A stretch of DNA of 56,434 nt from Candidatus Poribacteria bacterium (GTDB taxonomy: Bacteria; Poribacteria; WGA-4E; GCA-2687025): NCBI GenBank assembly GCA_018644665.1, contig JABGQA010000080.1, positions 1 to 56,434 of the forward strand, written 5' to 3'. The notes beneath the pieces are model-generated. The model saw only the letters and a program-made list of their open reading frames with translations, was not told where the DNA came from and ran no database searches. Position 1 is the first letter of the stretch, and every line of letters begins with the position of its first letter. Below are positions 8,797-16,565 of the stretch, one piece after another. The translations under genes and the position numbers were made by a program.

Positions 8797-9528
8797 ATGA
8801 AGATCTACCCCGCAATCGACATACGAGGCGGCCGGTGCGTTCGGTTGCGCCAGGGCGACCCGGAACAGCAGACCGTCTTCTCCGACGACCCGAGTGAGAT
8901 GGCTCGTCGTTGGGTGGGCATGGGCGCCGAGTGGCTGCATGTCGTCGATCTCGACGGGGCATTCGGTGGCGCTCCGGAGAACCGCGAAGCCATAGCGGGG
9001 ATCGTGGGCGCCGTGTCCGTCCCAGTCCAGCTTGGCGGCGGGTTGCGCGGCATGGAACAGATCCTCGCCGCGGCCGAAGCGGGCATCGCGCGAGTTATCC
9101 TCGGCACGGCGGCCTTCGAGTCGCCAGACCTAGTGGCCACCGCGAACGACGCCTTGCCCGGGCGGGTCGCGGTCGGCATCGACGCCCGAGACGGCTGCGT
9201 CGCTACCGAGGGTTGGACGCGCGTCACGGATACAGAGGCCAGCTCCTTCGCGCGGCAGGTTGCCGGCCTCGGAGCGTGCGTGATCGTCTACACGGACATA
9301 GGTCGCGACGGAATGCACACAGGCCCGAACGTCGCGGCGACTATGGACCTTGCCGAGTCCGTAGACGCACCGGTGATCGCGTCGGGCGGCGTGTCCGACC
9401 TGGCAGACGTCCAGGCGGTCGCCGTCGAAGCCGGCTCCGGCATCGAGGGACTCATCATCGGCAGCGCCCTCTATAGAGGAACAGTCGATCTGGAGGATGC
9501 CATCGCCGTGGGACGCTCGGTCGCGTAG
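8797..9528 (+). CDS. hisA: Phosphoribosylformimino-AICAR ribotide isomerase HisA
   Basis: A 243-aa (beta/alpha)8 isomerase of histidine biosynthesis, opening the aminoaldose ProFAR to PRFAR. Start MKIYPAIDIRGG carries the first catalytic Asp8; Asp129 (VGIDAR) is the second; the phosphate sites QLGGGLR (79-84) and ASGGVSD are intact, as is YTDIGRDGM. Arg-rich gain-of-function features of bifunctional PriA are not obvious. ATG at 8797 has GGAG six bases upstream. Unlike most genomes, no hisF, hisH or hisIE lies alongside; the gene converges with a GT2 glycosyltransferase, leaving six bases between stops. Confidence 0.95.
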   Translation: MKIYPAIDIRGGRCVRLRQGDPEQQTVFSDDPSEMARRWVGMGAEWLHVVDLDGAFGGAPENREAIAGIVGAVSVPVQLGGGLRGMEQILAAAEAGIARVILGTAAFESPDLVATANDALPGRVAVGIDARDGCVATEGWTRVTDTEASSFARQVAGLGACVIVYTDIGRDGMHTGPNVAATMDLAESVDAPVIASGGVSDLADVQAVAVEAGSGIEGLIIGSALYRGTVDLEDAIAVGRSVA

Positions 9529-9534
9529 GCTGGG

Positions 9535-10209
9535 TCAGTCCGCGAGTCGGAATCGGATGATGTGGGCGACGGCGGCGACGCCGTCCTTCCAGTTGATCTT
9601 CTTGCCCTCGGCGTACCGGCGACGGCTGTAGGTGATCGGGACTTCCATGATCCGTAGCCCGCGCTTGGCGAGCTTGGCGGTCATTTCGGGTTCTATCCCG
9701 AATCTCTCACTACGCAACGGCATGTCCCGCAGGACGGCCGTCGGTATGAGCTTGTAGCACGTCTCCATGTCGGTCAGGTTCAGCCCGGTGAACAGGTTCG
9801 ATACGCGGGTAAGCGCGTGGTTCCCGAACGTGTGCCATGCCTCGCTCTGCGCGCCGTGCAGGAAGCGCGAGCCGTAGACCACGTCGGCGGCGCCGGACAG
9901 AATGGGCTCGAGCAGCCGTGGGTATTCGGACGGATCGTACTCGAGGTCGGCATCCTGCACGATCGTCAGGTCCCCGTCCGCGATGCCGAATCCGGTGCGG
10001 AGCGCGGCGCCTTTGCCCCGGTTCCGATCGTGGTACGCGAACGCGAAGCCGTCCTGCCCCTTGTCTTCCTTGGCCCGCAGATACTCGCGCGAGCCGTCCG
10101 TCGAGCAGTCATCGACGAGCACGATCTGCTTGTCGATCCCGATATCCACATCGCCCACGCGGCCGATCAACTCGTCGATCGTGCGCAATTCGTTGTAGAC
10201 GGGGATCAC
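9535..10209 (-). CDS. GT2 family glycosyltransferase (dolichyl-phosphate mannose synthase-like)
   Basis: GT-A glycosyltransferase without membrane anchor. It shows VDDCSTDGS (Asp33/Asp34), QDADLEYDP (the DxD metal site) and [15 protein letters not shown], as in DPM1-like enzymes that transfer a sugar from a nucleotide donor to polyprenyl phosphate. The annotated start is GTG at 10209, but the family's N-terminal strand [10 protein letters not shown] continues upstream in frame (GIRSLSV). A strong GGAGG sits at 10275-10279, with no ATG/GTG/TTG between it and 10209 in this frame. The true start may be ACG at 10267-10269 (244 aa), or a base may be wrong. Confidence 0.88.
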   Translation of the reverse strand: MIPVYNELRTIDELIGRVGDVDIGIDKQIVLVDDCSTDGSREYLRAKEDKGQDGFAFAYHDRNRGKGAALRTGFGIADGDLTIVQDADLEYDPSEYPRLLEPILSGAADVVYGSRFLHGAQSEAWHTFGNHALTRVSNLFTGLNLTDMETCYKLIPTAVLRDMPLRSERFGIEPEMTAKLAKRGLRIMEVPITYSRRRYAEGKKINWKDGVAAVAHIIRFRLAD

Positions 10210-10358
10210 TACGCTGAGGCTGCGGATGCCTACTTCAGCAGTGCGGGGAGCCGCGTCGCGCGTAGTCGTGATCGCCTCCTTCGGGACTCTTCAGGGCGGG
10301 TCCCACTCGGTTCACGATACCATGCCGCCTCCCAATCGAGCAATCGGGGGTAGCCCAG

Positions 10359-10387
10359 TTGACCCTCCAGGGCCGCTCCGATATGCT
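10359..10387 (+). promoter_or_regulatory. Putative sigma-70 promoter for the DUF2007-like gene
   Basis: TTGACC (10359-10364), 17-base spacer, TATGCT (10382-10387), 42 bases before the ATG at 10429. It lies in the spacer between the divergent glycosyltransferase and this gene. Confidence 0.6.
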
Positions 10388-10428
10388 GTGTCGACAGCGC
10401 AAACACTCGACCAGGGCGCGCAGAACGC

Positions 10429-11124
10429 ATGATCCACGACCCCGATCGAGACATTTTCACCGACACCGGCGGGTGGGCCGTCGTCCACCGCGCCAAGGAC
10501 GACTGGGAGGTCAGCCTCATCCGCGCTGCGTTCGCGCATGCGGAACTCCCGTTCAAGGTCGAGGAGATCGTCGAGGACGGCCGGAAGCGCGTCGCGATCG
10601 CCGTCCCCACGGAAGCGGAGGAAGAGGCGACCGAACTGCTGCTGCGCGTTGTGGAGGTCGTGGACCGCGAGCCGACGCCCGACGCGCCGCCCCCCGATGA
10701 CGCCCCCTTCATCCGCGCGACGCCCACCGATCTGCCGCGGACGACCATCGCCGCGAAGGACGGCTTGGGCGAAATCGTCCACGTCGAGGGCTTTGGGTTC
10801 GAGCTGGGCGTGGGGCCGGAGCCGCACTACGTCGTGCCTCAGGAGGACTGGGAGGAATTCACGGACTTCAGCGCCCAGCGCCAGGAGTTCTCGATACTCC
10901 TGGAGAAGGAGTACGAGCGGCTATACGCCTGGCTGCGCGGCGAGAAGCGCTTCGGCGAGTTCCTCCGCCTGGTCGAGAGCACCTACCGCGGCAACGGCGA
11001 CGAAGACCGCCCAGAGGACTTCCTGCGCGCCGCAGGTTGGATGCTCGCCGTACTGGCCGGGATCGCGGCTTTGGTCGCCCTGTTCCGTTGGCTGGAAGGT
11101 CTCACTACATCGGCCCCCGGCTAG
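10429..11124 (+). CDS. DUF2007-like protein with C-terminal membrane anchor
   Basis: A 231-aa protein. Residues about 15-80 have the layout of DUF2007 (putative signal-transducing) domains: a residue run WEVSLIRAAFAHAELPFKVEE followed by a strand and an acidic helix with paired hydrophobics. The middle is acidic, with Pro-rich linkers. Residues about 200-222 form a single hydrophobic helix (GWMLAVLAGIAALVALFRW), so the bulk is probably cytoplasmic. No SD of quality is close to the ATG (AGGG about 13 bases upstream). Function unknown; not linked in an operon to the CehA-like gene 48 bases downstream with certainty. Confidence 0.75.
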   Translation: MIHDPDRDIFTDTGGWAVVHRAKDDWEVSLIRAAFAHAELPFKVEEIVEDGRKRVAIAVPTEAEEEATELLLRVVEVVDREPTPDAPPPDDAPFIRATPTDLPRTTIAAKDGLGEIVHVEGFGFELGVGPEPHYVVPQEDWEEFTDFSAQRQEFSILLEKEYERLYAWLRGEKRFGEFLRLVESTYRGNGDEDRPEDFLRAAGWMLAVLAGIAALVALFRWLEGLTTSAPG

Positions 11125-11172
11125 CCGTTCGCGGGTCTCCACGTCCGTAGCAGCGCCATAGGGAGCCACCAC

Positions 11173-12663
11173 GTGGCCGTTCTATCCGTCACGATCACTG
11201 ACGACGTGACCGGCGGTGCCGTGCCGTGCCGGGTCTACGTTACCGACGCGTCCGGCGGGGCGTACGAGCCGTCGACGCCCCACGTTGCGTTCCACGTCGG
11301 CGAAGAGCGCCACTTCCTGTGCAGCGGAGCCTTCGAGGTGGCGCTCGACCCTGGGACCTACGTCGTACGCGTAGAGCGTGGGCCGGAATACGGCCCGGCG
11401 GTCGAGCCCGTCGAGGTCGGCGCCGGATCCCCCACATGCCGGGATATCCGGCTGACGCGGTGGATCGACATGAACGCGCAGGACTGGTATTCGGGCGATC
11501 TGCACGTGCACCGAGACCCCGGCGACCTGCCCATGGCCGTTCAATCCGAGGCCCTGAACGTGGGCACGAACATCGTCTACCACAACGCGTCGACGCCCAC
11601 GGCCGACGTCCCAACAGGCGTACAGAGCCCCGCGCCGAACTGCGCGTACAGCACCGCAGATGCCGAAGTGGAAAGGCTCCACGACGGGCCCGGCGCCATA
11701 GTGCTCCTCGGAATGCGCCACCCTATTCCGACCGACGATCTCGCCACGCTATACCCGACCGACATGGAGTACATCGACATCGCCAGGGCCCAGGGCGCCC
11801 ATGTAGATGGCGAGAAGCCGTTCTGGCGAGGCACGCCCGTGAACGCCGCCCATGGCGGGCTCGATTCGATGGGTGTGGTGCCGAACCACTTCCACCGGCG
11901 GAAGGTCATGCGCGAGTCCGCGCGATGGGGGGCCATCCCTCAGGAGACACAGTTCCTCGGCGACGAGGGGTTTGCGCACTGGATTCTCGACCTGTACTAC
12001 CGCTACCTCAACTGTGGCGTCCGCCTGCCGGCCAGTGGTGGCACCGCGTCAGGGATCATGCCGTCCCCCCTCGGGTACTGTCGGACGTATGCCCGCCTCG
12101 ACGAGGAATTCACCTACGACGCATGGTTCAGGGCACTGCGGGCCGGGCGAAGCTTCGCCACGAATGGGCCGATGCTGTTCCTGGAGGCCGATGGGAACGG
12201 GCCGGGCGCGCTGCTTCGGTACGCAGTTGGCGATCCCCGGGTGCTGACGGGAGAGGTCAGGGCTGCTTCGGCTGGGCCGTTGGCGTACGTGGAGCTTGTG
12301 AGGGATGGCGTCGTCGTACAGCGCGTGGACGCAGCAGAGGGCGCGACCGAGGTCGTTCTGGAGTTCCGCGAGACCTTTGAGCGCAGTGGGTGGATGGCTG
12401 CGCGTTGCTTCGAGCGCGTTCAGGGGAACGTGCGCTATGCGCAGACAAGCCCCATCTACGTGTTCATGGGGACTGACGAGATCGCCTCGGAACCGGCCGC
12501 CCGGTACTTCCTCGCGATCGTGGAGCAGCAGATCACGCAGGCGTCGACCGGCGACCATCTGCCCGACGCCACACGTCGCGACAACGTGCTCACATGCCTC
12601 GAAGGCGCTCGGGATTACTACCGCATGGTGATCGAACTCGCCCAGGCGCGGGCCGACGTCTAG
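11173..12663 (+). CDS. CehA/McbA-type metallohydrolase (PHP-like)
   Basis: A 496-aa protein. The first 95 residues resemble a carboxypeptidase-regulatory beta-sandwich. Residue 105 onward carries WYSGDLHVHRD (His111, His113), the metal-binding start of the CehA/McbA family of PHP-like phosphoesterases/amidohydrolases; further His residues (VPNHFHRRK, AAHGG) could complete the site. The C-terminal 100 residues include a beta-rich domain and a helical tail. The start is GTG at 11173 with GGGAG seven bases upstream. No signal peptide. CehA itself cleaves carbaryl, but family members act on diverse substrates, so the substrate here is unknown. Confidence 0.82.
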   Translation: MAVLSVTITDDVTGGAVPCRVYVTDASGGAYEPSTPHVAFHVGEERHFLCSGAFEVALDPGTYVVRVERGPEYGPAVEPVEVGAGSPTCRDIRLTRWIDMNAQDWYSGDLHVHRDPGDLPMAVQSEALNVGTNIVYHNASTPTADVPTGVQSPAPNCAYSTADAEVERLHDGPGAIVLLGMRHPIPTDDLATLYPTDMEYIDIARAQGAHVDGEKPFWRGTPVNAAHGGLDSMGVVPNHFHRRKVMRESARWGAIPQETQFLGDEGFAHWILDLYYRYLNCGVRLPASGGTASGIMPSPLGYCRTYARLDEEFTYDAWFRALRAGRSFATNGPMLFLEADGNGPGALLRYAVGDPRVLTGEVRAASAGPLAYVELVRDGVVVQRVDAAEGATEVVLEFRETFERSGWMAARCFERVQGNVRYAQTSPIYVFMGTDEIASEPAARYFLAIVEQQITQASTGDHLPDATRRDNVLTCLEGARDYYRMVIELAQARADV

Positions 12664-12676
12664 TGGGCGTTACCGC

Positions 12677-12752
12677 GAACACGTTATCGGAATGTAGTGG
12701 GCCACAGCCAGACCGCGCCGGGCACTAGTATAACCATGAATACGTTATCGGA
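12677..12752. repeat. Duplicated 15-base element upstream of the 66-aa gene
   Basis: GAACACGTTATCGGA (12677-12691) and GAATACGTTATCGGA (12738-12752) differ at one base and lie 61 bases apart, about six helical turns. They occupy the otherwise featureless 138-base spacer before the gene at 12802 and could be operator half-sites or paired activator sites. Nothing else is recognisable there except TATAAC at 12729-12734 without a -35. Confidence 0.55.
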
Positions 12753-12801
12753 GATGCGTGCTAAGACGTGATGCCCGTACATAAAACGGAGGGACGAGCA
12801 A

Positions 12802-13002
12802 ATGCCATCCCCCCGAAGTCTCTTCGTTCATAGAGTTGATCAGAAATCAGACAGCACAAAACTGGTTGCCGGTCTGCGTGCGGCTGCCATCGTTCGCAAT
12901 GAGCCCAAAGCATTGATGGCTCTGCTTGAGAAAACACTTGCGCCGCCGAAGCGGGCAGCGTATAATCCCTACAAGCGTTGCGTTAGAGGCGCGACGCTTT
13001 AA
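12802..13002 (+). CDS. Small basic protein upstream of flagellin, 66 aa
   Basis: A 66-codon gene with a clean SD (GGAGGGA, about eight bases before ATG). Its base composition is clearly lower in GC than its neighbours. No family recognised. Its central helix NEPKALMALLEKTLAP resembles the P-x-x-A-L motif found near the C-termini of the small proteins downstream of the flagellin, though more weakly. The tail is basic and aromatic (AAYNPYKR). The hairpin at 13026-13044 probably ends its transcript. The association with the flagellin is positional. Confidence 0.6.
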   Translation: MPSPRSLFVHRVDQKSDSTKLVAGLRAAAIVRNEPKALMALLEKTLAPPKRAAYNPYKRCVRGATL

Positions 13003-13024
13003 ATGCAGATACGTGTAATCTAGA

Positions 13025-13053
13025 GCCGCAGATAGCCCGTGCGGTTTTGATTT
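13025..13053 (+). terminator. Rho-independent terminator candidate
   Basis: CCGCA (13026-13030), nine-base loop, TGCGG (13040-13044), followed at once by TTTTGATTT. Sits 23 bases after the stop of the 66-aa gene and before the flagellin leader. Confidence 0.55.
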
Positions 13054-13185
13054 GTCCCTCCTGACAACTTATCTATCGGAACGAAACGGTCGTTTCTTTA
13101 GCCCAAATCTGCCTGATGCACTTTGTGCGTCCGGTTGTCCGCCTTATTGCGCAGGGACATGCGCACGAGGCGGGGAGGGGACGAG

Positions 13186-14031
13186 ATGTTTCGCATCAAC
13201 TCCAACCTGTCAGGAACCCTGGTTGCTAGCCTCAACCGCGCAACTGCGTCGGCGACCAGTTCCATTGAGCGGATTTCGACAGGCCTGCGCATAAACCGCG
13301 CGGCCGACGATCCCGCGGGACTGGGTGTCTCGACGAAGCTGCGGTCGTTGATCTCAGCCTTGGGTCAAGCCAACACAAACGCAGCGACGGCGACGTCGCT
13401 CACACAGACCGCCGATTCGGGGCTGGAATCCATCAGCTCCATTCTGACGGCGCTCGACGAACTCGCCGTTGAGGCGGCGGACACGACCATTGACGCATCT
13501 ACGCGGAGCGGGATCGCGTCGGAAGCGGACGCTCTCATCTCAGAGATCGACCGCATCTCCGCCGCGACGACGTTCGGTGGGACGTCATTGCTCGCCGCCA
13601 GCTCAAACCTCACGTTCTTCATCGGCGATGGCACCGCCGGGTCGAACGATGAGATAAGCCTAACGCTGCCGAACGCGGCCGCGAGCCAGTTCATTGACGG
13701 CGTCACCTCTACCAACCTCGCAACGACGGGCAACACGGCCGTCGTGACTTCGCTGGATCTTGGGATCACATCGGTCTCGCTCCAGCGGTCGAGCGTCGGG
13801 GCAGTGCAGAACCGCCTCGAAGCCATCCAAACGGACATCGGTACCAGGATTCTCAACCTACAGGGCGCCGACTCGGCGATCCGCGACGCGGACATCGCCT
13901 TCGAGGCCAGCGCCATCGTGCGGGCTCAGATCCTCACACAGACCAGTGTGTTCGGAATCGCACAGCTCGCCAGACTCAACCAAAACGTCCTGGCCCTGTT
14001 CCCGACGGGCGCATCCAGGCGCACCGCGTAG
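13186..14031 (+). CDS. Flagellin
   Basis: A 281-aa short flagellin, the filament subunit. The N-terminal D0/D1 helices are canonical (IERISTGLRINRAADDPAGLGVSTKL, residues 27-52, shown here only in outline by ISTGLRIN and ADDPAGL). The C-terminal D1/D0 part has RDADIAFEAS followed by a polymerisation helix ending NQNVLALF. The central D2/D3 region is minimal and Ser/Thr/Ala-rich. ATG at 13186 follows GGGAGGGG; a longer open frame starts at 13123 but lacks flagellin sequence. No other flagellar export, motor or chaperone gene lies in the window, so it is an outlying filament gene. It heads a run of small basic proteins. Confidence 0.95.
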   Translation: MFRINSNLSGTLVASLNRATASATSSIERISTGLRINRAADDPAGLGVSTKLRSLISALGQANTNAATATSLTQTADSGLESISSILTALDELAVEAADTTIDASTRSGIASEADALISEIDRISAATTFGGTSLLAASSNLTFFIGDGTAGSNDEISLTLPNAAASQFIDGVTSTNLATTGNTAVVTSLDLGITSVSLQRSSVGAVQNRLEAIQTDIGTRILNLQGADSAIRDADIAFEASAIVRAQILTQTSVFGIAQLARLNQNVLALFPTGASRRTA

Positions 14032-14051
14032 TCAGAAAGGAGGAAGGTGGC

Positions 14052-14399
14052 ATGATCATCAGCTTTCCCGATGTCGCGCGGATTAGGCGCGAGAAGGCAC
14101 GTGACGATGCCCGCGTAGAGGGCTCGACAACGCCAGCAGCGGCGCGGCGCTCTGAGCGGCGCGGCACATCGGATCGACGCCGGTCCAGACAGGATGAACT
14201 CGAGGACGCGCGGACCCGCGAGACCGCGAGGCGCGCGCGCCACGCAACTGTCGGCGGCGGGCCGACCGATCACCGTAGGATGCCCCCCGAGCAGGCTGCG
14301 CAGCTTGTCGAAGACATCCGACGGAGGCTCGATCGGCGCCCAGAGTTGGTCGATGCGGTGTCGGCGCACCTGACCCCCGCGGCCGGCGACCGGCTGTAG
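14052..14399 (+). CDS. Small Arg-rich protein 1 after flagellin, 115 aa
   Basis: Strong SD (AAAGGAGGAAGG) before ATG. The first 75 residues are Arg/Glu/Ala-rich and probably disordered or coiled; the tail (79-115) is a predicted helix pair IRRRLDRRPELVDAVSAHLTP. That tail matches the spacing of the P-x-x-A-[LI]-x-V-x-x-x-G-L motif of the downstream genes, with one gap and more divergence. A FlgM-like C-terminus (LVEDIRRRL) was considered but is not convincing. It lies 20 bases after the flagellin stop, so it is probably co-transcribed with it. Confidence 0.7.
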   Translation: MIISFPDVARIRREKARDDARVEGSTTPAAARRSERRGTSDRRRSRQDELEDARTRETARRARHATVGGGPTDHRRMPPEQAAQLVEDIRRRLDRRPELVDAVSAHLTPAAGDRL

Positions 14400-14416
14400 G
14401 ACGAAAGGAGGGTCGT

Positions 14417-14788
14417 ATGGCCAATAAGGTGTCGCTGAACAGTTCGTCGGTTGGGCGGCCGCGTGTCGAGGCGTTGGCGCGCGACCAGTCGGCGGCAAGG
14501 AAACGGAAGCTGCCCACGCCGGGCAACACAAGGCTCCGGGGTGACGGCGAGAGCCGTCCCCAGGGCGCAGGCAACACTCGGAAGGCGTCAAAGGTGAGTG
14601 TTCAACGCGATCGGCCGCTCTCGAAACGCGGCGTGAAGGAGAGCCTGCAACGGCTCCGCAGCGAAGTGGAACGGCGCCCAGCGCGCGCGTTGCGCGTCGC
14701 GTCTTCCGGTTTGAACCCAGATAGCCCCGGCGTGCGCCGGGTACTCCGTGAGACGGGAGGGTCCCTGCACCATCCGACCGGTCCATAA
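14417..14788 (+). CDS. Small basic protein 2 with PxxALxV motif, 123 aa
   Basis: SD AAAGGAGGG immediately before ATG; 17 bases after the previous stop. Residues 1-75 are Lys/Arg/Ser/Gly-rich and low in hydrophobics. Residues 76-110 form an amphipathic stretch containing PARALRVASSGLNP (88-101), the clearest statement of the cluster motif, followed by a short basic helix. No signal peptide and no membrane segment. No known family. By position and shared motif it belongs with the genes at 15284, 16566 and 17848. Confidence 0.75.
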   Translation: MANKVSLNSSSVGRPRVEALARDQSAARKRKLPTPGNTRLRGDGESRPQGAGNTRKASKVSVQRDRPLSKRGVKESLQRLRSEVERRPARALRVASSGLNPDSPGVRRVLRETGGSLHHPTGP

Positions 14789-14853
14789 GGCGCTATCCCC
14801 CTGAGCGACGGAACGAGTTCGGTTCGGAACGATACGGAACGTGCGCGATATAC

Positions 14854-14892
14854 CCCTAAGCTCGGCGCCGCCAAACCCTAAGTCCGGCGCCG
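14854..14892. repeat. Tandem 17-base repeat, 22-base period
   Basis: CCCTAAGCTCGGCGCCG (14854-14870) and CCCTAAGTCCGGCGCCG (14876-14892) differ at two bases. They lie in the 495-base spacer 14789-15283, shortly after a near-palindrome GTTCGGAAC (14822-14830). They could be a protein-binding pair or a remnant of duplication. Confidence 0.5.
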
Positions 14893-14913
14893 ACACGCGC
14901 GATCGAGAGTGAT

Positions 14914-15282
14914 ATGACTGTTGACCGTGATCTGTACGGATGTTGCATGTCAGGCACGCGCCTGAGCCCGGATGCCGACCACAAGCATCACCCCGGCAGT
15001 TTGTCGGGAGGGTCGGCACGATCCGTCCGGGAGACGAAGACTGGCCCCGCGCCTGCGGGGACCGACTCCAAGCGCGGGGCTTCGCCTCGGCGAGGCCCCG
15101 ACGCCCTTTCTGCGCCCATGCGCCGCCCGGCACGTCGCCGCGCGCGGTTGTCACCCAATGAACCCAGTACGAACGGCGCGCTCGTTACGCGGCTCACGCT
15201 GTCGTGGCGCGGCGTACCGCGCGTGAAGCTGTCAGGCGGCCCTCAGACGTGGGTCGCACTCGGCTTCGTAGGAGGACGTTAG
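14914..15282 (+). CDS. Doubtful small ORF, 122 aa
   Basis: Open frame in the spacer between two motif-family genes, ending one base before the next ATG. It is rich in Arg, Pro, Ser and Gly like its neighbours, but the SD is weak (GAG) and a long hairpin (15076-15099) lies inside it. The recognised C-terminal motif is absent, although EPSTNGALVTRL is vaguely similar. It may be a degenerate family member or non-coding. Apart from this frame, the tandem repeat and the hairpin, nothing is seen in 14789-15283. Confidence 0.3.
   Translation: MTVDRDLYGCCMSGTRLSPDADHKHHPGSLSGGSARSVRETKTGPAPAGTDSKRGASPRRGPDALSAPMRRPARRRARLSPNEPSTNGALVTRLTLSWRGVPRVKLSGGPQTWVALGFVGGR
15076..15099 (+). terminator. Long hairpin in spacer, terminator-like
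   Basis: GGGGCTTCGCC and GGCGAGGCCCC form an 11-base arm (one G-U pair) around a very short loop. The downstream tract is only CCCTTTCT, so a rho-independent terminator is possible but an RNA processing or stability element is equally likely. Confidence 0.45.
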
Positions 15283-15283
15283 T

Positions 15284-16237
15284 ATGCCAGGCCCCACGTC
15301 AGCGATCAGAACCACGGAGGTGTTCGCGCGCCGATCCGTCGAACGCAACAAGAGCAAGTCAACTGGGCCATCGACCGCTGCGCGGGCGTCCGCAGCCCGC
15401 AAGGTGTCCGCGGTGGAGACTTCTGGAGCGGCCCGCCGCGCCCACGTCGAGCCCCGCGACGACGCGGTCTCCGCGCGGAAGCCGTCTCGCGGCAAGGTGT
15501 CCGTTGGCCAGGTAGCGCAGGCGAGGGCGCAACGCCAGAGCGCGGAGCGCCAGGCCCAAGCCGCAGCGTCTCGGCAGAACCCCTCCGCGGGCGGGCGAAC
15601 AGCGAACGCGGCGACGGCGAGCGACTCCGCCGCCATCGAGCGCGTTGTCCGCAAAGCCGCCGCCAACGGGGAAGGCGGACCCCCGCGGCCGCCTCAGGAC
15701 GCCACGGCCCCGGCGCGCACGGCCAGGCGGGCGCGTCGCGCGTCCGTTGGCGCTGCAACGCCGAGGCGGGCTCGTCGCGTGCCCCGCGCTGCATCCTCGA
15801 AGGCCGCGATCCAGACTCGCAACCGGGCAGAGGCGGCTCGGCGATCGGACGCAGCCGCGCCAACGCGCGCGAGTTCGCGGGCCCGAGAGACCGCGAAGGC
15901 GGCCGTCGCGGCCGCGGCGCAAAGCAGTCGCTCCCAGGCGCCGAAGGTCGAGACGAACTTCAGCCCGGCCGCGCAGCAAGCGGGCAAGGCCGTGCAGCGG
16001 GGAGTGCGCGCGAGCGGCACGGGCCCGATCACCGGCGAGAAGGTCCGTTTCGCCGCGCGCGTCGGCGCGGAAGCCGTCAACGCTGGCGTGCAGGGCTTGC
16101 GCTCGGCATCCGGCTTTACCGGGAAGGCGCTCTCGGCGCACGAGGCCGGTGAGTCGGCCCGGGCCGTGGCGACCGCGATACGGAGCGCGCCGCACACCGC
16201 CATCGCTGTGGCGACGGCAGGATTGCGGCCGGAATAG
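15284..16237 (+). CDS. Large Ala/Arg-rich protein 3 with PxxAIxV motif, 317 aa
   Basis: GGAGGA precedes the ATG. Residues 1-215 are extremely rich in Ala, Arg, Ser and Gln and look disordered or as a long basic helix, reminiscent in composition of histone-H1-like bacterial proteins. Residues 216-317 are better ordered (FSPAAQQAGKAVQRGV, RFAARVGAEAVNAGVQGL) and end in the cluster motif PHTAIAVATAGLRP (303-316), one residue from the C-terminus. No signal peptide. The minus strand carries long open frames here, but only this strand has an SD and the shared motif. Confidence 0.7.
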   Translation: MPGPTSAIRTTEVFARRSVERNKSKSTGPSTAARASAARKVSAVETSGAARRAHVEPRDDAVSARKPSRGKVSVGQVAQARAQRQSAERQAQAAASRQNPSAGGRTANAATASDSAAIERVVRKAAANGEGGPPRPPQDATAPARTARRARRASVGAATPRRARRVPRAASSKAAIQTRNRAEAARRSDAAAPTRASSRARETAKAAVAAAAQSSRSQAPKVETNFSPAAQQAGKAVQRGVRASGTGPITGEKVRFAARVGAEAVNAGVQGLRSASGFTGKALSAHEAGESARAVATAIRSAPHTAIAVATAGLRPE

Positions 16238-16383
16238 GGTTTCCGCCGCGGCGCGGACGGCGACACGCTGAACCGCTGCCGCGCGGTACGAGCAGACAAC
16301 AACTCTCGGGCCTACAGGCCCACCGGACGAAAGAGACTCGGGACGGGTTCCCTGACAGACCTGTTCCTGCCGGTATGAGAGAC

Positions 16384-16419
16384 GCGGACGCCCCGCGTTC
16401 CTGACCGCGGGGCGTCCGC
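16384..16419 (+). terminator. Perfect 14-base inverted repeat
   Basis: GCGGACGCCCCGCG (16384-16397), eight-base loop, then its exact complement (16406-16419). No T-run follows. It probably ends or processes the 15284 transcript; it sits in the 328-base spacer to the next gene, which otherwise contains one copy of the 24-base element and the small palindrome GGGCCTACAGGCCC (16308-16321). Confidence 0.65.
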
Positions 16420-16565
16420 CGCCGCGTGTATCTGCAAGATTGTGGGTATACGCAGTCAGCGACCGGCTCGCGTGGTAGGGCTACCGCGCGGGCCGTGCCG
16501 CCGACGCACAAGTGACTGGTCCCGCACAGTGCAGGACCCGTCGCCGAACACACGAGGCCAGCGAA

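Noticed and set aside
12681..12752. Sigma-28 promoter on the minus strand from CCGATAA
   Set aside because: Only the -10 core matches; no TAAA-type -35 at 15 bases in either copy, and nothing to transcribe leftward but the convergent end of the CehA-like gene.
14052..14399. FlgM (anti-sigma-28) for the first small gene
   Set aside because: LVEDIRRRL is only superficially like FlgM's IRxxI helix; the following Val/Asp spacing and the Arg-rich first 75 residues do not fit.
13926..14786. 286-codon minus-strand frame opposite two small genes
   Set aside because: No SD, low-complexity Arg/Pro/Ser sequence, and it runs into the flagellin's 3' end on the opposite strand.
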